Source: Urechis unicinctus
Taxonomy: Eukaryota; Annelida; Polychaeta; Xenopneusta; Urechidae
Direction: 5' to 3'
Assembly (NCBI GenBank): GCA_034190875.2
Contig: CM067343.1
Coordinates: forward strand, 27,131,954 to 27,195,953
DNA: 64,000 nucleotides
The notes under the pieces were generated by a model, which made no database searches, had not been told where the DNA came from, and saw nothing but the letters and a program-made list of their open reading frames with translations. Each line of letters opens with the position of its first letter. Position 1 is the first letter of the stretch. The translations under genes were made by a program, and so were the position numbers. Below are positions 1 to 13,259 of the stretch, piece after piece.

Positions 1-158
1 TTTATAACTACGTATATATAAATGTATATATATAAATGTATATATATATAAATATGTTTATATATATGCATATGTATACATATATATAAATATGTATGTA
101 TGAATTTATTTATACAGAAATATGTGTGTCGGTGTATTTGCATGCATGTATATATATG

Positions 159-208
<50 letters not shown>

Positions 209-270
209 TATATACACACACAAATATACATACATATACATATATATGTATATATGTGTATATATACATG

Positions 271-301
<31 letters not shown>

Positions 302-465
302 GTATATATATACATATATATACATATATATATATATTTGTAAATATATAAAAGTATATATACACTTATATATATTTAAATATATATAGCTTATAAATGT
401 ATATAAATATATATATATATGTATGTATGAGTATATATATATACATATATACATGTATACATATG
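1..465. repeat. TA-rich microsatellite / low-complexity tract
   Basis: Interrupted (TA)n with occasional G and C, open at the window's left edge. It reads as Tyr/Ile repeats in several frames on both strands, which is an artefact of the dinucleotide and not coding. It sits just upstream of a block at about 617 that also follows a TA tract at 10241-10318, so the tract looks like part of the larger repeated unit. Confidence 0.97.
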
Positions 466-1765
466 GTAATGGTTTGTGTGGTGCAGAAAATGTTAAGTAT
501 GTTATATAATTATCAATTTTTAAACATTTGACAACAACCGATTGCTAAATTGTAAAAAAAGCCCCTTTTATTGCGTGGAAGACTCTGTTATCGTCTAACG
601 CTGTATGTTTTTTAGCTTATGATATGCGACTGGGTATCCTACATATGGCTTTTTGCTAAGTGCGTCAATATCTGCTTTGAGCAGAGGAGACAAGAAGTAA
701 AAGAAAATATAAAGGTTCGTGATAAAATATTCGTGATCTGAACGCTCCCTTAACAATCACTTGCGCTCACTAAGCAATTGGATAGAGATACCTTATGATA
801 CATTGGTAGGTATACCCAGGTACTCTATTTCAATAACTCTCTATTCTAATATATACGTGAGTAATATTGATTAGACGGTTAACCAACCATCTGTAATTCT
901 AGTTATGCCACATATGCATCCGAAATATATTGGCCGTTATTTATGAGAGCATGACAAAAACATATGCATTTTACTATCTCTGTACTGGGTAATTGCAACA
1001 GTGTTGTCTGAGCATATAAGCGTTATGGCATCAAAACATAGACCTTTACGTTATAGGAAAACCATCATACCAGTTCAATATCAAAGCCATAACTCCGACA
1101 CTAATCTCTGGAGTATTATTTTGATTTACTTGAAATTATATTCGAACTCGTTTGCTACAAACTTTAAAAAGTTGAATTGTCACCATGGTGTCTTATCGGA
1201 GATTGTATTCCTTGATATGCCTTAAAGTGCCTATCACACGAAAAATCATGTAATTTTTTCGCCAGATTACGGAAATATAACCCAGAAGTACCTATTCTGT
1301 CTATGTATTTGTCGCTACAGTGCGCGCTTTCGGATCGAAATTCGACTTTTAAGATGAGTCTGGCGTATCGAGACGACGAGCTCATGAATTATTAATCGCC
1401 TTACCTGACGTCACAAGCATGGTTGACCTAGATAATGGCTGCCGCAACGTTTTGTCGGGCGCGCTAATTTGAACGGACATTTTATCAAATCTTGGCCTTA
1501 ACTGATCAGATGCGACGGTTATTGGACCGGTTTGAGTTTATTGATCACATTATGAATTGATTTCAGCGAAGTACCTATAACCGTGCGATAGGCACTTTAA
1601 TGGAATTAATAGCCACACAATGCGCTTGGCGGTAGGATACCTTAGATGAAAGGGCAATATAAACGTTCTTATATGAGGTTTACGAGCTGAGTGTTAACTT
1701 CCCAGACACTTTCGCTAACTACATTAATGGGCAGAGGCGGATAGACTTAAGGCTTTGTGTATTTT

Positions 1766-1796
1766 GCCATTTGATAGTGACGTATTATCAAATGGC
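1766..1796. other. Perfect hairpin, copy 1
   Basis: An 11-bp perfect inverted repeat (GCCATTTGATA / TATCAAATGGC) encloses a 9-base loop. The stem is identical in the second copy at 7390-7420, where only one loop base differs, although the surrounding duplicate is clearly diverged. Role unknown; it could be a structured RNA, a fragment of a mobile element end, or chance conservation. Confidence 0.6.
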
Positions 1797-3191
1797 TAGA
1801 GGGTACTGAGAAAATGTTTTCGATGTGACTACAGCGACATCCACCCTGTCGTTTGATCGACCCTGTTTTATACAAATTGTATTGTTTATACATGCTTCGC
1901 CAGTGTGTCAATTTGATGAAGCGTGCTTTGAAACAAGTCACAGTTGCTCCTACTCGTGTACCATTCTATATTTCCTGCTTCAGGGTATCACGACGACTAC
2001 GCAATTTACAAATAATGTCTCATCATTTATGGTATAACTGACATCTGTTCTTATAAGTATATGTTGCATTTGAATTTTATTACAGGATTCAACGAACGTA
2101 TCAATGCCACATATCTGCAATAACCATCCATCATTAGCCACTGTACCTGTGCTCATATTCGCTGCTTACCACCAAGTGTCAGATAATTCATGTGTACAAT
2201 GCTTCTTAGTGTACTCTTTATGTGCACTAAAGCCTTAGGCTCGATAATCAAATTTACAATTAAATTGCCCTTAGCGCAATGTCCATGGCGCGAGCCAAGA
2301 CAGGTACACACCATAAAGGGAAAATAGAATGATAACACATATTTTGAACAACGACGAAATCTTTAGTATTCAAATATAAAGATATTTTTGTCCACCGCAT
2401 ACATTTGTAGGTTGCGCTTGCAGAAACAATAATAAGATCACAAGAAATGAACGTTAGTTATGTTAACAAGAAGAACATTGTTCGAAGCGCTTACTTTGTA
2501 ATTAGGTGATTGTGACATAAGACCTGGCATATTCCTTTAGTTCTCAATTTTGTGATCATAACGTTTTAGTTGACCTTTGCTGCGTCGCTGCCATACTGTT
2601 AAACCTAGGTGTCCTTAGACAAACACAGTTTTTTAAAGATGAATTAAGAGAACAAGGTACGCACTTGTTTTGACACTAGCGTTCTGTCATTGGTTACAAA
2701 ATAACTACTGCTATGCATTAAATTCACAAATATGAGGGCTTTGCATCTGACATGCCACATGAATATACAAATGATGTTTATTGTTTATTATTGCTTAATC
2801 ATATAGGTGACAATTCAATTTCAATGGCACTCCGTTGCCTGAATACCCTTAATCTTTGGACAATTTTAAGCACAGCGATATCCTGTTGCATAAACGCTAG
2901 TGTTAGTGACTTTTTATATCCAGTTGATAATAGTCAGCAATAGTCCTGAGGATTATATATTTGAAGGAGATTGGCTAGAGTTTACACCTTAATACACGCG
3001 TAATGATTTCTTTGCTGATCATATTCTATGCGTACAATTTACATGATCGGACGCGTAAAAATCTTGCATTACGTCTGGGGCTTTGACAACTACACAATGC
3101 TGATTTTAAGGGTTTCTGACCATGAATCTACCGCGGCAGGGTGGTCTTGGTTAAAAAACGAATATTTCTAGAAACTCAATCTCCCATCTGC

Positions 3192-3317
3192 CTTAGAACA
3201 GAGCAATTCATCATCGACCTTTCCCTTGCAGGGCCCGCCGAAGCCTTGCGGCGTATAAGTAGGCTAAGATGTATTGAAGAGCATGTGTTATCAAAGTTAA
3301 CATGGTTTCTTAAGTAA
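3192..3317 (+). pseudogene. Conserved coding relic, copy 1 (unrecognised family)
   Basis: An open stretch ends at TAA 3315-3317 and contains the pattern TEQ-x4-DLSLAG-x-AE-x2-RRI. The same reading frame survives in two diverged copies (8727-8840 plus strand, 20263-20349 minus strand), giving the shared pattern RTEQ-x3-(D)-(I/L)-S-L-(S/A)-G-x-AE-x-L-x-RI. Frame conservation across three copies argues that this was protein-coding, but no start codon or splice sites are convincing here and I do not recognise the family. The opposite strand is also open, so the coding strand is not fully certain. Confidence 0.4.
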
Positions 3318-6300
3318 CAACCTCCAACTGTGATCAGGGGTACTATCTGTGGTAAAAACACTCCAACTAGTACCATGTCAGCGCTCGTTGTCCCATTATC
3401 AATGAATAATTTCCAAACACGTTCCATATGAAGCACTACTACTGCGAAGCGGTGCTTGTTTTAAAGCAATACCAGTAAGCTTTAGAAGCCGGAGTATGGG
3501 TTTATTGCGTCGTTCAAAAATATTGACAATCATATTTTTGCAAGTATATAGAAATAATAAATAGCTTAGGTAGATTGGACAAGCTTAAGAAGCATTTAAC
3601 GTTTCTAAGAACTAAACTGTCAATCCACGAAAAAGTAAGATTGATGCCAAAGTTATTTCATCGTTTATGCTTGTGTTCATGTAATACTAATCGTTTGCGG
3701 ATATTATGGAAAGATGGGGGGGGGGGCCATTGGAGAGAAATTACACATCTCAAGAGCCTTTTAAAGGCGACTTGTTGTTATCCCAAACTTCAATGGATGC
3801 TTGATAAGCAGCTTCTGAATGCACCTGATAACTTTTTATCCAAAACATGCTGGCAGATTTTTACAGGATTATAGGGATATCTATCAGTATGAATATAGCA
3901 GCAACTCTTATGTATAGTAAGGGTTCCAAGTATGAAGTTGAAAATATAGATTTGTATTTTATACAAAGCTATGGACTATGCAGACGTTCCTCAAAACATT
4001 TTTGCGAAATCCTGCTGACCGTCCAAAACTTGGCAACCGCCAAGCCAAAATATTGGTTAATGTCACCTAGGGAGGTGGAAAACAACAGTCGTATCTTAGA
4101 AGCAGTCTACGATGTTAGGAGATTTGCATAATACAATCACCGTCAATTGAGGATGATACAATCATGGATTTGGCGAATTCCATTAATATAAGAGAAAATG
4201 GGTAAAAAGTGGCTTTTATGAGACTGTCATATGCTAAATATTCTTCCAATCCCTTGTGCCGGCGGTAACGGTTTTCTAAATGTGCAAGCGACTGTGCTAT
4301 GATTACAGCATACGCCGGCCACTAGATAAGTGGCAAACTTGGTAACAAATATCTTACGCAGCGGAGGTTTTTCGCATCCTAATGTTATGCATTGCACCAA
4401 CCACTGCAAGTAATTGGTTCCTTCTGGTCTAGAAAATACTTTATTATCAGTCGCTATTGATGAAAGTTAGAAATTTATTCCCCGGGCTACTGTCGTTAAA
4501 ATGCCTCGCTCAAAAGGTTCGTCTTACAAATGCATTGTCAGGGTCACGACTTTAATCGAGAGCCTTGAGGACCTCAATACTCTTTTGTTATCTGTGCCTG
4601 CACATTGCTTCACGGATAGTTTACGCTATCTGGTATGACTACATAAGTCAATAAACCTTCTATAACTCTTTTATACAGGCATATCTCATCGTGTTATCAA
4701 ATAGTAGGGTTGGACCCTGGGAGCTTTGGGATTCAAAAGCATTGTTTTGGCTTAATTCTTTTTGTTTGCTTCTAATAGCAAAAAGGGTAGTTCGCTCAAT
4801 GTAATGTGATACTGACCCATAGTGCATTTTTATTACCGCTGCGCATAGTTTATAGTAATTTATGTCAACAAAGTAAACAACAAACATAATTCTGGATACA
4901 CTAATAGTTCAAGGGATGTAGTTTTGCAGTCGGAAGTGAGTAGGACCTGTTGAGCTGTTACGGAAAACCGTCGCTGTGACTTTGGGCACAAGTAGTCATT
5001 ATTATCAAGAAAGCTAGCCCCCGATCTTATTCATGGTTACCAACATTGCCAGTTAAAGGTGCATTCACAACGTTTAATTTCTCTGTTTGTCTAGCAACGT
5101 ATAATGATTAGATACGAATTATGTTATATATCTTGACATCGGAAGGCAAAGGCAATGTGTATTTATTAGGCAAACGGATATCGGTCGGCAAATAAATATA
5201 CTGGCCCCGTCTATTGTATACACTACGAAATGAAGCGCCAATATCAGCCCTTGTACGTCGTTGCCAGTCAGGAATTACCTGACGTGTAAGTGGTTTATAC
5301 ATTAAATCGTTCAACGACTGTCGTCATTTGAGTCTTAAAGTTCACTTTTTTACAAATGACAGATGTTATGGCGTAATTCATCAAGCACGCATATTTGGAT
5401 GAAATTGCATTTTTTTTGCCTAATGACGATACATTATTGGCAAAACGGCAGATCTTTCATGGTATTATTTGTAACGTTTATATATGAATTACATTATTAT
5501 AGATAATTAAAATGCAGTTTGTTTTCCAACCACCATAGAGAAAGTATGTTAACTGTTGCACACGGAGAGAATATGTCGTTGTAGTTGGTTTAGAGATGGT
5601 CAGTAAATATCATGCTGCTAATTCCAAAAATGAAACGCTCTCACGTGATCAAAACTGTCGTAGCTTTACTTAAAACGTTATATTCCGTCTAATATATCAG
5701 TAGTATAACGCTACCTTTTCGGATCAAAATGATATTTTCGTTTTACATTTGTTGAACATGCTAGGCAAACTGTGAGAGTGGCATATTGTTGGGATTCATA
5801 CCACTTTTGCTCGCTACCTGGTTATGATGCAGCCAATCATATCTGTTACCCTTGTAAAATTCTTTCATGGTTTGGAACAAACTTACAAATAACAATGAAC
5901 TAGCATTTGCATAGTTGCAAATTTAACATAAAGTATATAAACCATCCGTAATAGCCTCTCAAACCACAGTACAAGGGGATCGGTAGCCCTTACAGTTTTG
6001 AAGTATTGGGCGGCTTTGCAAGAACGAGCACAGGGAAACGGTTGTTTCATTGCAGTTTTGCCTTGTGGCTACTAGTTTAGGCACGAAACGCAGAATGGAA
6101 TGTTATAAGGAAACACATACGTCGGTGCCCATGACACCAAGTTATGATGAACAAAAAAGCATATTTCTAATTTTATAGCTATTGTTCATGGATAAAGTGA
6201 TTTCCCTGCAGAATAATCAGTGTATGTTATCACTCAGATAAAGCAATATGATTGATGGATGGCCAGAAAAGTGTCATGAACTGTATACAATTCATGTACG

Positions 6301-7389
6301 AGAAAATTATTTAATGGACGCATTACTCATTTTCAAACGCAGAGCGCGTACACTTGATCTCTTGTAGCACTAGCAAAATGCAGGTCTAATCGCAAGGCGC
6401 ATAATAAACACACACTGCGGTAAGTGAGGTGAGGCAGATAATGGTTGCAGGTTTGCGACACCATGACGCGAATATAAGAACGTAAAAAATGTGAACTCTC
6501 ATCACGGGTAGACGATATTGGACGAATGAATTATCCTATGAATGTTTATCGAGTACATGCAAAAGGGCAATGATTCATCTCCTGTGAAAATAACGGGCTA
6601 TGATCGATAATAAAAATGGAAGGATTGGAAGCTGATATATTCTTATTGATGATGCATACAAGGCAATGCGTCTAAATCTGTATGCATCTGTTGGCACATG
6701 CAATACTGCGCGTGATTTCAGTTCGACATTTGCGACTGTGTAAAACGCATATGGCGTCAGTATTTCGTGAAGTAACTGAGTGGTTGTTTTGTGTCAATAA
6801 ATGCTTTGAGCAGGAAGAGACCAGAGGACAATGGCAAATATAAACTTCTCCCTTGAATAGCATCGACCTGGTGCTTGCTTTACATAAACCTCCTTTAATT
6901 AAACCAGCGGATAGAGAATTGCCATTGTTCAGTGTAGACGATGAGGTGAGCCGTCTCTCTGCATCTTCATCCAGTTGAACTATTTAATGCACTGCATCTG
7001 CTGCCACATAACAGACATTCGCATAAGTCTAACAGTACATACTGTTCGTTGGTCACATATTGCGTCAGCAGCTGTTGGTAACAGGCACTTATATGCAGTG
7101 GTTAGGAGCTTTGCGTTCGGCTACACTTAGTTTAATCAACGTCCGTTACGTCTACCATACGTTATTTTGCTGAGCATCAAGCGAGTCTCATTGTATAGAA
7201 CGAGATTTCCTTAATGGAATAAATTGCCACTACAAGCGCTTAGCGGGAGGATACTTTAAATGAGAGGCTCATATAGACATTATCATATGATGCTTACGAC
7301 CTTGTTGTTCACCTAACAGACTTTTTCTAGATACAGTTATGAGGCGACGGGAGTCACTTCGATTACTTACTTTACGTTTAGTTTGTTTC

Positions 7390-7420
7390 GCCATTTGATA
7401 GTGATGTATTATCAAATGGC
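7390..7420. other. Perfect hairpin, copy 2
   Basis: The same 11-bp stem as at 1766-1796, with a one-base change in the 9-base loop, in the corresponding place of repeat unit 2. Confidence 0.6.
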
Positions 7421-8726
7421 TAGAGACAAATAAGATAAAGTTTTGCAATGCTACTGCAACGACATTTTTCTTGTCGATTAGAATATCCTGTTTAATACAG
7501 AAGTTTTGGTATATTTATGCTTCGCCAATGTGTCAATTTAAAGAAGCGAGCATTGAAACAAGTCACAATTGCTCTACTCCTCTATCTCTGTACTTGCTTA
7601 ACTATAATCTGTCCCTTTCAGTTCTGCTTATTACTAGCTTCAGGGGATCGCGACGACATAGTAAGCTACCAACTAGGATGTAATGCGTCGTTGATTAAGG
7701 ATAAGTGACATCTGTTCTTATACGTTTCATTTCCTTTAATTTTATTCAACAATTGCATGAATGCCATAACTGTGCAATGCCCATCCATTATTAGCCACTA
7801 TACCTGTGGTAATATTACCCGCTTACCTCCAGGTATCAGATGATTCGTGCATAGAAAGGCTTCTTAGTGCGCTAATTTTGTGAACTAAAGCCACGAGCGT
7901 GACATTCAAATTAACAATTAAGTTGCCCTGAGTGTTATGTCCTTGGGACCGAATGGGGATGGCGTCCATAATAATAAACATTTTGGACGACGAAGTTTTC
8001 AGCATTCGCAAATTACGATATCATTGCCCACAGCATACATTTTAGCTTGTGTTTACAGGTACAAACAGCTCACAAGAGCTCGTAATATCAACTAGCAGCA
8101 TGTAGTAGCGTCGCCAAAACATCGTTCAAATTTCTAGCTTTGTAATGATGCAATTGTGACATAGGATTTAAAACATACCATATTTCTTTTGCTCTACGTT
8201 TCGTTGTCATAACGTTGGAGTTGACGTTTGCTTCAAAACGTCGTCAAGTGGAAATTCAGTTGTGCGCGTCCTGAGACAAGGCCGGATATGCTTTTAACGG
8301 TCTGAATATGTTCAGTATATGTTGATATTTTCCATAATGATATTCAAAACATGCAGTTTGTACACTACCTTCATTATTTTGAGTATATGCTAAGCAATCG
8401 AACAAAATCGTTGATTAACAGCCATAACAGAACCCAATATAACACGGTTACGGCCAGCGGAGACTATCATGCTGTTGCTCTCGGTTATTATGACTACATA
8501 TGTTGGAGTTTTCCCTTAATAATATATTAAACTAGGAACATTAAGTAGTAGCATAACGATTCGCAGCCGCAAAAAGTTCATGCAAGAACAATATATAGTT
8601 GTATATATCTACCCAATAACTGTGCAGATATATGGAGTATTTAAACACTGCATTCATATATACCTCAATGGTTGTCCTTGTAAACATAGAACTCCATCAT
8701 CAATATTACTCAAATCTTACATCTAT

Positions 8727-8840
8727 TTCATAACCGAGCAATTAATTCTATACATTTCTTTATCAGGACACGCCGAGGTATTGCGTCGAATAGACAGGCG
8801 AAGGGGTATTCTAGTGCATGAGCTATCAAAGTTAACCTAG
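8727..8840 (+). pseudogene. Conserved coding relic, copy 2
   Basis: The open frame ends at TAG 8838-8840 and reads TEQ-x4-YISLSG-x-AE-x-LRRI-x-RR. It aligns in frame with 3192-3317 and with the inverted copy at 20263-20349, and both plus-strand copies share LSKLT just before or at the end. Family not recognised; the upstream part of this open frame is not shared and is probably random. Confidence 0.4.
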
Positions 8841-10238
8841 TATATTACGTAACACTTTTAAAGTTAATGAAGTCACAATTGCTCCTACTCCTGTATCTCT
8901 GTACGAATCTTCAACATGGCCATTTTCTCTCAAACTAATTTAAGAATACCTGGCCTTTACATTTATCGGTCATATAATCATTCAGTATAAGTGAATCGCC
9001 CGTTCGTTCAAAAATGAACCTTTTGCAATAATAAGCCAAACATGCGAGAGTGATTGCATCGTCTAACTGATGTTATGTCGCATATTAATCTATTAAGCTA
9101 CGATTTGCGATTAAATGACAGGTCAGTATGTATTACTGATCGGTCAATTTGGAACATTGTCTGATTGTCTGTGACCAAATGATTTTCATCAATCGATAAT
9201 CTCTATGACGTTGCTCTAATGTTCTGGGCCATTTTATGGTGCGATCCTTTATTGTCATTGCACCGCATTATCAGGAACCAACTCTTCTAAATTGGGATTT
9301 ATTCTTCAAATGCTGATCCACATAGAGAATAGTTGTCCAGTCAGATCCGGCGCAAATGGTCACCATATAGCAAGCCGTGGACAGTAGCTATAAAGATTTT
9401 CTCAAAAGCGAAAATGTCGCAACATTGTTGATAACACAATCGATATTGTGTATCGTACCAATAGCACCGGACGTTTTTATTAACTAATCGCACACGTTTT
9501 CAAAATATATCTCGAAGCATACATATTTACAACAATTTAAAAAAGAAATTCTTTTACATTTTTTTTGGTTGTTGCTATTATCAACAAGTTATAAGACTGA
9601 CCGCGTTTGTCCACACTGACTGTTTGTGACGCGACGCAAAAAGGAACTTCATTGTCGTTCAGATAAAGCAATATGATTGATAGATAGATAAATAAATCAT
9701 GAACTGTACTAACTTTATGCACAAGAAAAAACTGTACTCAAACAAACGTGACATGCGCATTACCATAGAATGAGCACCGGTTGACTTAGCATGCTATTGT
9801 AGCTCAACTGAGTTCCGTTTCGTGTCCATGAGCAGCGGCATACAGCCAGAAAAAGACGCTTACGTGTGACAAGAATACGTGTTTTATAGTTATCGTTTGT
9901 GCTCAGCTAATCCTGTATCCATTGATAAAATGCATATTAAGGACATGCAAATCGCCATTTAAACGTAAATGTATGTTAAGCTGTGCGTGCTAATTGAATA
10001 ATATTGGCAGCAACAGTCCTCGGTGTTTCTGTATGGCCCGTTTACAACATACTGAATGGCCACTGAAGAGTATATATATCGCTTTTATAAGATCAAGCCT
10101 CGATGCTGAACTATTTAATACACATCTTTATCAAGATACATATCCATACAGATATATTTACTCATATATAAATAAATACATTTATAAATTATTTATTTTA
10201 TATGAATAGATATATAAACATGCATGCATGCACATGTG

Positions 10239-10240
<2 letters not shown>

Positions 10241-10318
<78 letters not shown>
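10241..10318. repeat. (TA)n microsatellite
   Basis: Nearly pure TA dinucleotide run of about 78 bases, located just before the block at 10428 as in repeat unit 1. Confidence 0.98.
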
Positions 10319-10321
<3 letters not shown>

Positions 10322-12454
10322 ACATATAACAATATGCAATTACCTAGTTGCAAAGCATTGGCATTATTGGTGCATCAATTTTGGCGATTTACGATAAAAG
10401 ATTTTCTCCGCATAGATCGCTAAATGTCTAGCTTGCGATATGCGACTGTGTAAACAACATTTGGCGTTGATTCAGTAATGTACCCTGGCGGTATCAAAAA
10501 TGCTTTAAGCAGTGGCGACAGTGGGTAAAAAAACTATTAAGGATCCTCCTTGATATTGTGACCCGAGCTCTCCCTTGAACAATCACTTTTGTTCAATTAT
10601 ACAATTGTTAGTAGAACGAGGCACTGTATTACAATATCTCTTTATCGTGTTTTGATTCGTCACTTGAATGTAACGTATTAAATTGGCTATTATTGCGGGA
10701 ATAATGTTTAAGACAGTTTAACAATGTTTTAGACGGCTGATCAACCCTCTTTGGTACTAGATATACCACATATGGCATGAATTGACTGATATACTGAATG
10801 CACGAGAAAACAATATGCATTTTACTATCTCTCTAGTGCGAAGCTGCGATAGTGTTGTATGAAAATATGAACTCTATGGTATTCACAAATAGACCCTCAA
10901 GTTATAGGCAAACCATCATAGCCGTAAAACATAGCATATGACCGAGGATCTGACAACCAAATGAAAATACAGCCGCGACACTCATCGATGGCGTTTACTT
11001 TAATTTAGTTCAAATTTAATTCAAGCTTGACTGTTTCGAACGTTATGACGCTATATTGTCAACATAGATTCTTAAGGGTCATTTTTATCTATGAAATCGG
11101 CTTCTAAAGAAAACACGACTGAGATTAATCGATTCTTAATTTCAATATTATGTTTTGTTACGGCGATTTTCATATATAGCGATTATGTTTCTCGGCGTCG
11201 GAAATATTTACCATCAATATATCCTTTATGGTGGGTCTATTATGTAGCATTGTTAACTGTAGACTGCATATAGTTTAAGACCACATCCACTTAGCCTCAC
11301 CGATTGCAGACAATTTAATGCGTTACACCTGTTGCCATATGAAAGCCATCAGCAAAATCTTTACAGTACAAGCTTTTATGATCCACAGATTGCTTCTGCT
11401 TTTGTTGATTCGATATGAGTGTATACAGAGGTTTGGTGCTTTGTTTCCATCATTATAACTCCAGATAAAACAAATGTGCTTAATCATATAAGAAAACTGT
11501 TAAGCACTTTAACGAGGTAATGCTATGTATGTTGTATTGAGACATCTGCACATATTCCATGTCTGGAAAAAAGAATACTCGTGACAATGCTTGTCAAGTG
11601 TAATTCATTAATGCTATTCACTTCATTTACATAGTATCAAGAATAGTGCATTGTAACAGAGGGTGATTTGTGTGGTTAAAAGAGCAAAAATGAGACAGCA
11701 ATTGAATTAGAAGCATTCTTATGAATATGCTATATCAAGATGAATAACAGAAGCGTAAGCAAAATCAGAAATAGAAGTAAATCATACTGTTTTAACGTGC
11801 TGTGTTTATTTGGTCTTTGTCACGTAATTTGAAATATATACAATAATGTAAATACCGTGCCTTATGCTTCTCATACATAATGTGACGGCAATATCCGTTG
11901 TTTGTCAAGAAAAAAGCAAGTGATGATCTGCTTTCATAAAGCGGCACTTGTAATATTACGATGTTAATTATGTCTGACCATGTATCACTCGAGCCATAAC
12001 CTGTATATAAACGCAATATGTGCATGATGTCGCGAGGTTAGTCCCCTTGAAAATGCTGACATGATCGACATTGTCGCCATTTTGCGACATTTGCAGAATT
12101 AGCAGTAAAAAATTGTGAGCCTGCGCGTCTGTATGGTCTGACACAAGCCATTTATTCAGCTCATTAATATTTGCAGCCAACAAATGTAACATGTTCTGCT
12201 GTACTTAACTAGGAACAAGCCAAGTGGTCATATAATTAGAGAAATATTAAAACGTATAGCATTATATGTCATTTGGTAGAGCATGTTTATCCTGTAAGCC
12301 CTAAGCTATAATAACCTGAACGCGGAATTGGCATCATGCAAATTATCTGCACACGCAAGGGCGACATAGCCACAATAACTATGGCGCACAATAAGTATAA
12401 TACCGTCATCATAAACAAATTTGATTAATTTATATTGCAAACCACCATTTATAT

Positions 12455-12826
12455 AAGTTATTATAGTTGAACCATGTGCAGGGTTAGTGTTGTTTGCGCT
12501 TTCAAAATGAACGAAAGTGGCAAGGCAAAGTTTAGATTGATGTTAAAGCTACGTCTAATATATAACGTAGCATTTGTTTCGTAAGCAACAGATATAACTT
12601 TTCGGTTATGTGTAAAATGGTTTGCATGTGTTATATATACATATATATAAGTTATTATAGTTGAACCATGTGCAGGGTTAGTTTTGTTTGCGCTTTCAAA
12701 ATGAACAAAAGTGGCAAGGTAAAGTTTAGATTGATGTTAAAGCTACGTCTAATATATAACGTAGCATTTGTTTCGTAAGCAACAGATATAACTATTCGGT
12801 TATGTGTAAAATGGTTTGCATGTGTT
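12455..12826. repeat. 194-bp tandem duplication
   Basis: Two adjacent copies with a 194-base period (first about 12457-12632, second 12651-12826) differ at only a handful of bases, among them G/T in the GTTAGTGTTG segment and T/A near the end. A short ATATATAC stretch joins them. The similarity is far higher than between the surrounding segmental copies, so this event is recent. Confidence 0.95.
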
Positions 12827-12949
12827 GACGTAAGTATGGTGATTTTGTTGAACAAATTGCCTTAACATTTTATACTTTTATACGCTGCGGTCTTCTGTTT
12901 CGTTCTCTTGGTAAAAAGTGGTATGCAGCATTATTTCTGCTGAATTCCG

Positions 12950-13248
12950 TCAAAATTCTTCTGCTCACCTTTTAAGACTGTTATTAGAACCGCGCCAAGC
13001 TACCTGCTCAATACCAACCCGCAAGGGAACTTCGATCGATAGACAAGTATCTTCTTCAAGTCCCAAAATCCCCAAATATGTCGTCATACGGTGCCAGAGC
13101 GTTCAGTAATGTCGCACCAAGTTTGTGGAACGCACTTCCCATCGAAATTCGTCGGTCCAATACGCTTGATGTATTCAAATCAAAACTGAAGACTTTTCTT
13201 TTTAATCAGGGGCTGGCTATCTTTTTCATGGGATGTTTATATCATTGA
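12950..13248 (+). pseudogene. Non-LTR retrotransposon (LINE) reverse-transcriptase C-terminal fragment
   Basis: A frame ending at TGA 13246-13248 contains the tail signature of CR1/L2/Rex-like LINE polymerases: PARELRS, then LLQVPKS, YGARAFSNVAPSLWNALP, EIRRSN, and FKSKLKTFLF. Upstream, about 12983-13006, the residues TAPSYLL occur in a different frame, so at least one frameshift separates the two parts. No catalytic YxDD region is present: this is a 5'-truncated, dead copy, which is usual for LINEs. The paralogous segment near 49.15 kb lacks it, consistent with insertion after duplication or loss in the other copy. Confidence 0.85.
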
Positions 13249-13259
13249 TGAAATCGCCC

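Larger units (their letters stand above)
600..5350. repeat. Segmental repeat unit 1 (diverged)
   Basis: No intact gene seen. By eye, blocks in this stretch recur in the same order further on: about 617-700 matches 6730-6810 and 10430-10510; 1755-2300 matches 7380-7980; 3187-3317 matches 8727-8860; 3455-3530 matches 14650-14720 and 50845-50910; 4490-4560 matches 15300-15370. The copies differ at many sites and by indels, so the duplication is old. A run of G lies at about 3716-3727. Confidence 0.7.
5340..9540. repeat. Segmental repeat unit 2 (diverged, internally deleted)
   Basis: Second copy of the higher-order unit. About 5340-5460 matches 16245-16340; 6225-6310 matches 9655-9730; 6420-6560 matches 16745-16890; 6730 onward matches unit 1. 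Compared with units 1 and 3 it lacks the block found at 3455/14650, so a deletion is likely near 8.9-9.5 kb. It has no TA array at the position where units 1, 3 and 4 have one. No intact gene seen. Confidence 0.65.

Noticed and set aside
96..454. Several open frames rich in Tyr and Ile on both strands (also at 16.9-17.3, 27.6-28.2, 35.8-36.2 and 37.2-37.5 kb)
   Set aside because: They are translations of (TA)n dinucleotide repeats, present in both orientations; no protein is implied.
3575..4131. Two overlapping plus-strand frames of 99 and 94 codons
   Set aside because: They lie in an old non-coding segmental repeat; the paralogous segments at 14.7-15 kb and 51 kb do not keep the frames, and one crosses a G homopolymer.
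12918..13109. 63-codon frame over the LINE fragment
   Set aside because: It runs in a different frame from the recognisable reverse-transcriptase tail and is a shadow of it.
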